From Chloroflexota bacterium (lineage in GTDB: Bacteria; Chloroflexota; Anaerolineae; Anaerolineales; Villigracilaceae), in assembly GCA_021796315.1 (NCBI GenBank), contig JAJYOH010000390.1:1-5989 (forward strand): 5,989 nucleotides of DNA, in the 5' to 3' direction. The position numbers and the translations under genes are program-made. Shown piece by piece: positions 5,447-5,989 of the stretch. Within the stretch, counting starts at the first letter, position 1; each line of letters opens with the position of its first letter. The notes beneath the pieces were generated by a model. That model was not told the origin of the DNA. It ran no database searches and saw nothing but the letters and a program-made list of their open reading frames with translations.

Positions 5447-5989
5447 GCGAAAAAAAGATCGAAGAAATTTTGGAAGAGGCCGCGGCGAAGATCACGCTCG
5501 AGGCACACTTCAAAGCAAACCTTGAAACGCAACTGAGAGACGCACACAAACCCAAGGAAAGGTTTGTCATGTTCAAAAACAAAAATCTCGTTTCAACACT
5601 TGGCCTTATCGGGGCAATTGCGATCCTGCTCCTTGTGTTGAATTGGGCCTTCCGTTCGCTGGCCCCGAAGACGATCCCCGGCACAGGAAAGACACCAGTG
5701 CCCACACAGCCCCAGGAAAGTTTGCCAACGCCATTGCCAGCCACGCCGAACGCGGAGAGTTACGATTTCCGTGGCACAAAACTTTACCTCGCGCAACCGC
5801 TGCCTGAATCTCCGGCAAACGCAAATGTCTATTTGTTGAATAAAGATCAACCCGCGACGTTGGATGAAGCCCGCGCGCTCGCGCAAAGATTCGGAATCCA
5901 AAGCGAAGTTTATCAAATCCCCGGCGCGACGGATTATGTTTTCACCGACGGAAAGCAAATGTTGTCCGTTCATTCCAATTTCTATTGGA
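5443..5989 (+). CDS. Single-pass membrane protein, probable anti-sigma or sensor partner (partial)
   Basis: The frame runs from ATG at 5443 to the window edge, 182 residues visible. GGAGG ends 7 nt before the start and the ATG overlaps the sigma factor stop, so the two are co-translated. Residues 1-48 are charged and probably cytoplasmic; a helix at about 5-35 (EKKIEEILEEAAAKI onward) could hold the sigma factor. One transmembrane segment lies at about 49-70, preceded by several Lys/Arg, giving an N-inside topology. A Pro/Thr-rich linker (about 75-103) leads to an extracytoplasmic domain from about 106 that is not recognised; it includes ATLDEARALAQRFGI (138-152) and YVFTDGKQMLSV (165-176). 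The HxxxCxxC motif of zinc-binding anti-sigma factors is absent: the visible part has no Cys at all. The anti-sigma role is inferred from position and topology, not from a recognised domain. Confidence 0.75.
   Translation, partial: MSEKKIEEILEEAAAKITLEAHFKANLETQLRDAHKPKERFVMFKNKNLVSTLGLIGAIAILLLVLNWAFRSLAPKTIPGTGKTPVPTQPQESLPTPLPATPNAESYDFRGTKLYLAQPLPESPANANVYLLNKDQPATLDEARALAQRFGIQSEVYQIPGATDYVFTDGKQMLSVHSNFYW

Noticed and set aside
5129..5973. Several minus-strand frames of 72-147 codons
   Set aside because: They are antisense to the sigma factor and its membrane partner, mutually overlapping, and without recognisable features.

Overview
The window looks like a stretch of bacterial chromosome with ordinary gene content and mixed base composition. 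No transposase, phage gene, CRISPR array, tRNA or rRNA was seen. The rnc-smc gene order, a demethylmenaquinone-type methyltransferase, the style of the SMC head sequence and the A/T-rich and GCAAAG-type intergenic repeats together suggest Chloroflexota, perhaps Anaerolineae. That placement rests on recall of family resemblance, not on a search.

Left part, minus strand (1-2269): rnc (RNase III) followed by smc (chromosome condensation ATPase, cut by the left edge with its first 447 residues visible). A sigma70-like promoter lies upstream of rnc. The rnc start is best placed at a TTG codon with a strong Shine-Dalgarno (SD) sequence, and that SD sits inside a stem-loop in the mRNA leader. The 87-bp rnc-smc gap holds four tandem 7-bp repeats directly upstream of the smc start, which has no SD.

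Middle part, plus strand (2484-4742): after a 341-bp divergent intergenic region with an imperfect palindromic element and a T-run come an aldo/keto reductase (TTG start), a UbiE/MenG C-methyltransferase of quinone biosynthesis, and a hotdog-fold thioesterase. The last two overlap by 4 bp (ATGA) and are probably translationally coupled. A long stem-loop follows the thioesterase.

Right part, plus strand (4868-5989): an ECF-type sigma factor overlaps by 4 bp a single-pass membrane protein that is probably its anti-sigma or sensor partner. This partner is cut by the right edge. It has no visible zinc-binding anti-sigma motif, and its extracytoplasmic domain is not recognised.

No clear new system stands out. 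The points most worth a second look are the structured rnc leader, a Ser in RNase III where a metal-binding Asp is usual, the sigma factor with its unrecognised membrane partner, and the thioesterase coupled to the menaquinone methyltransferase.
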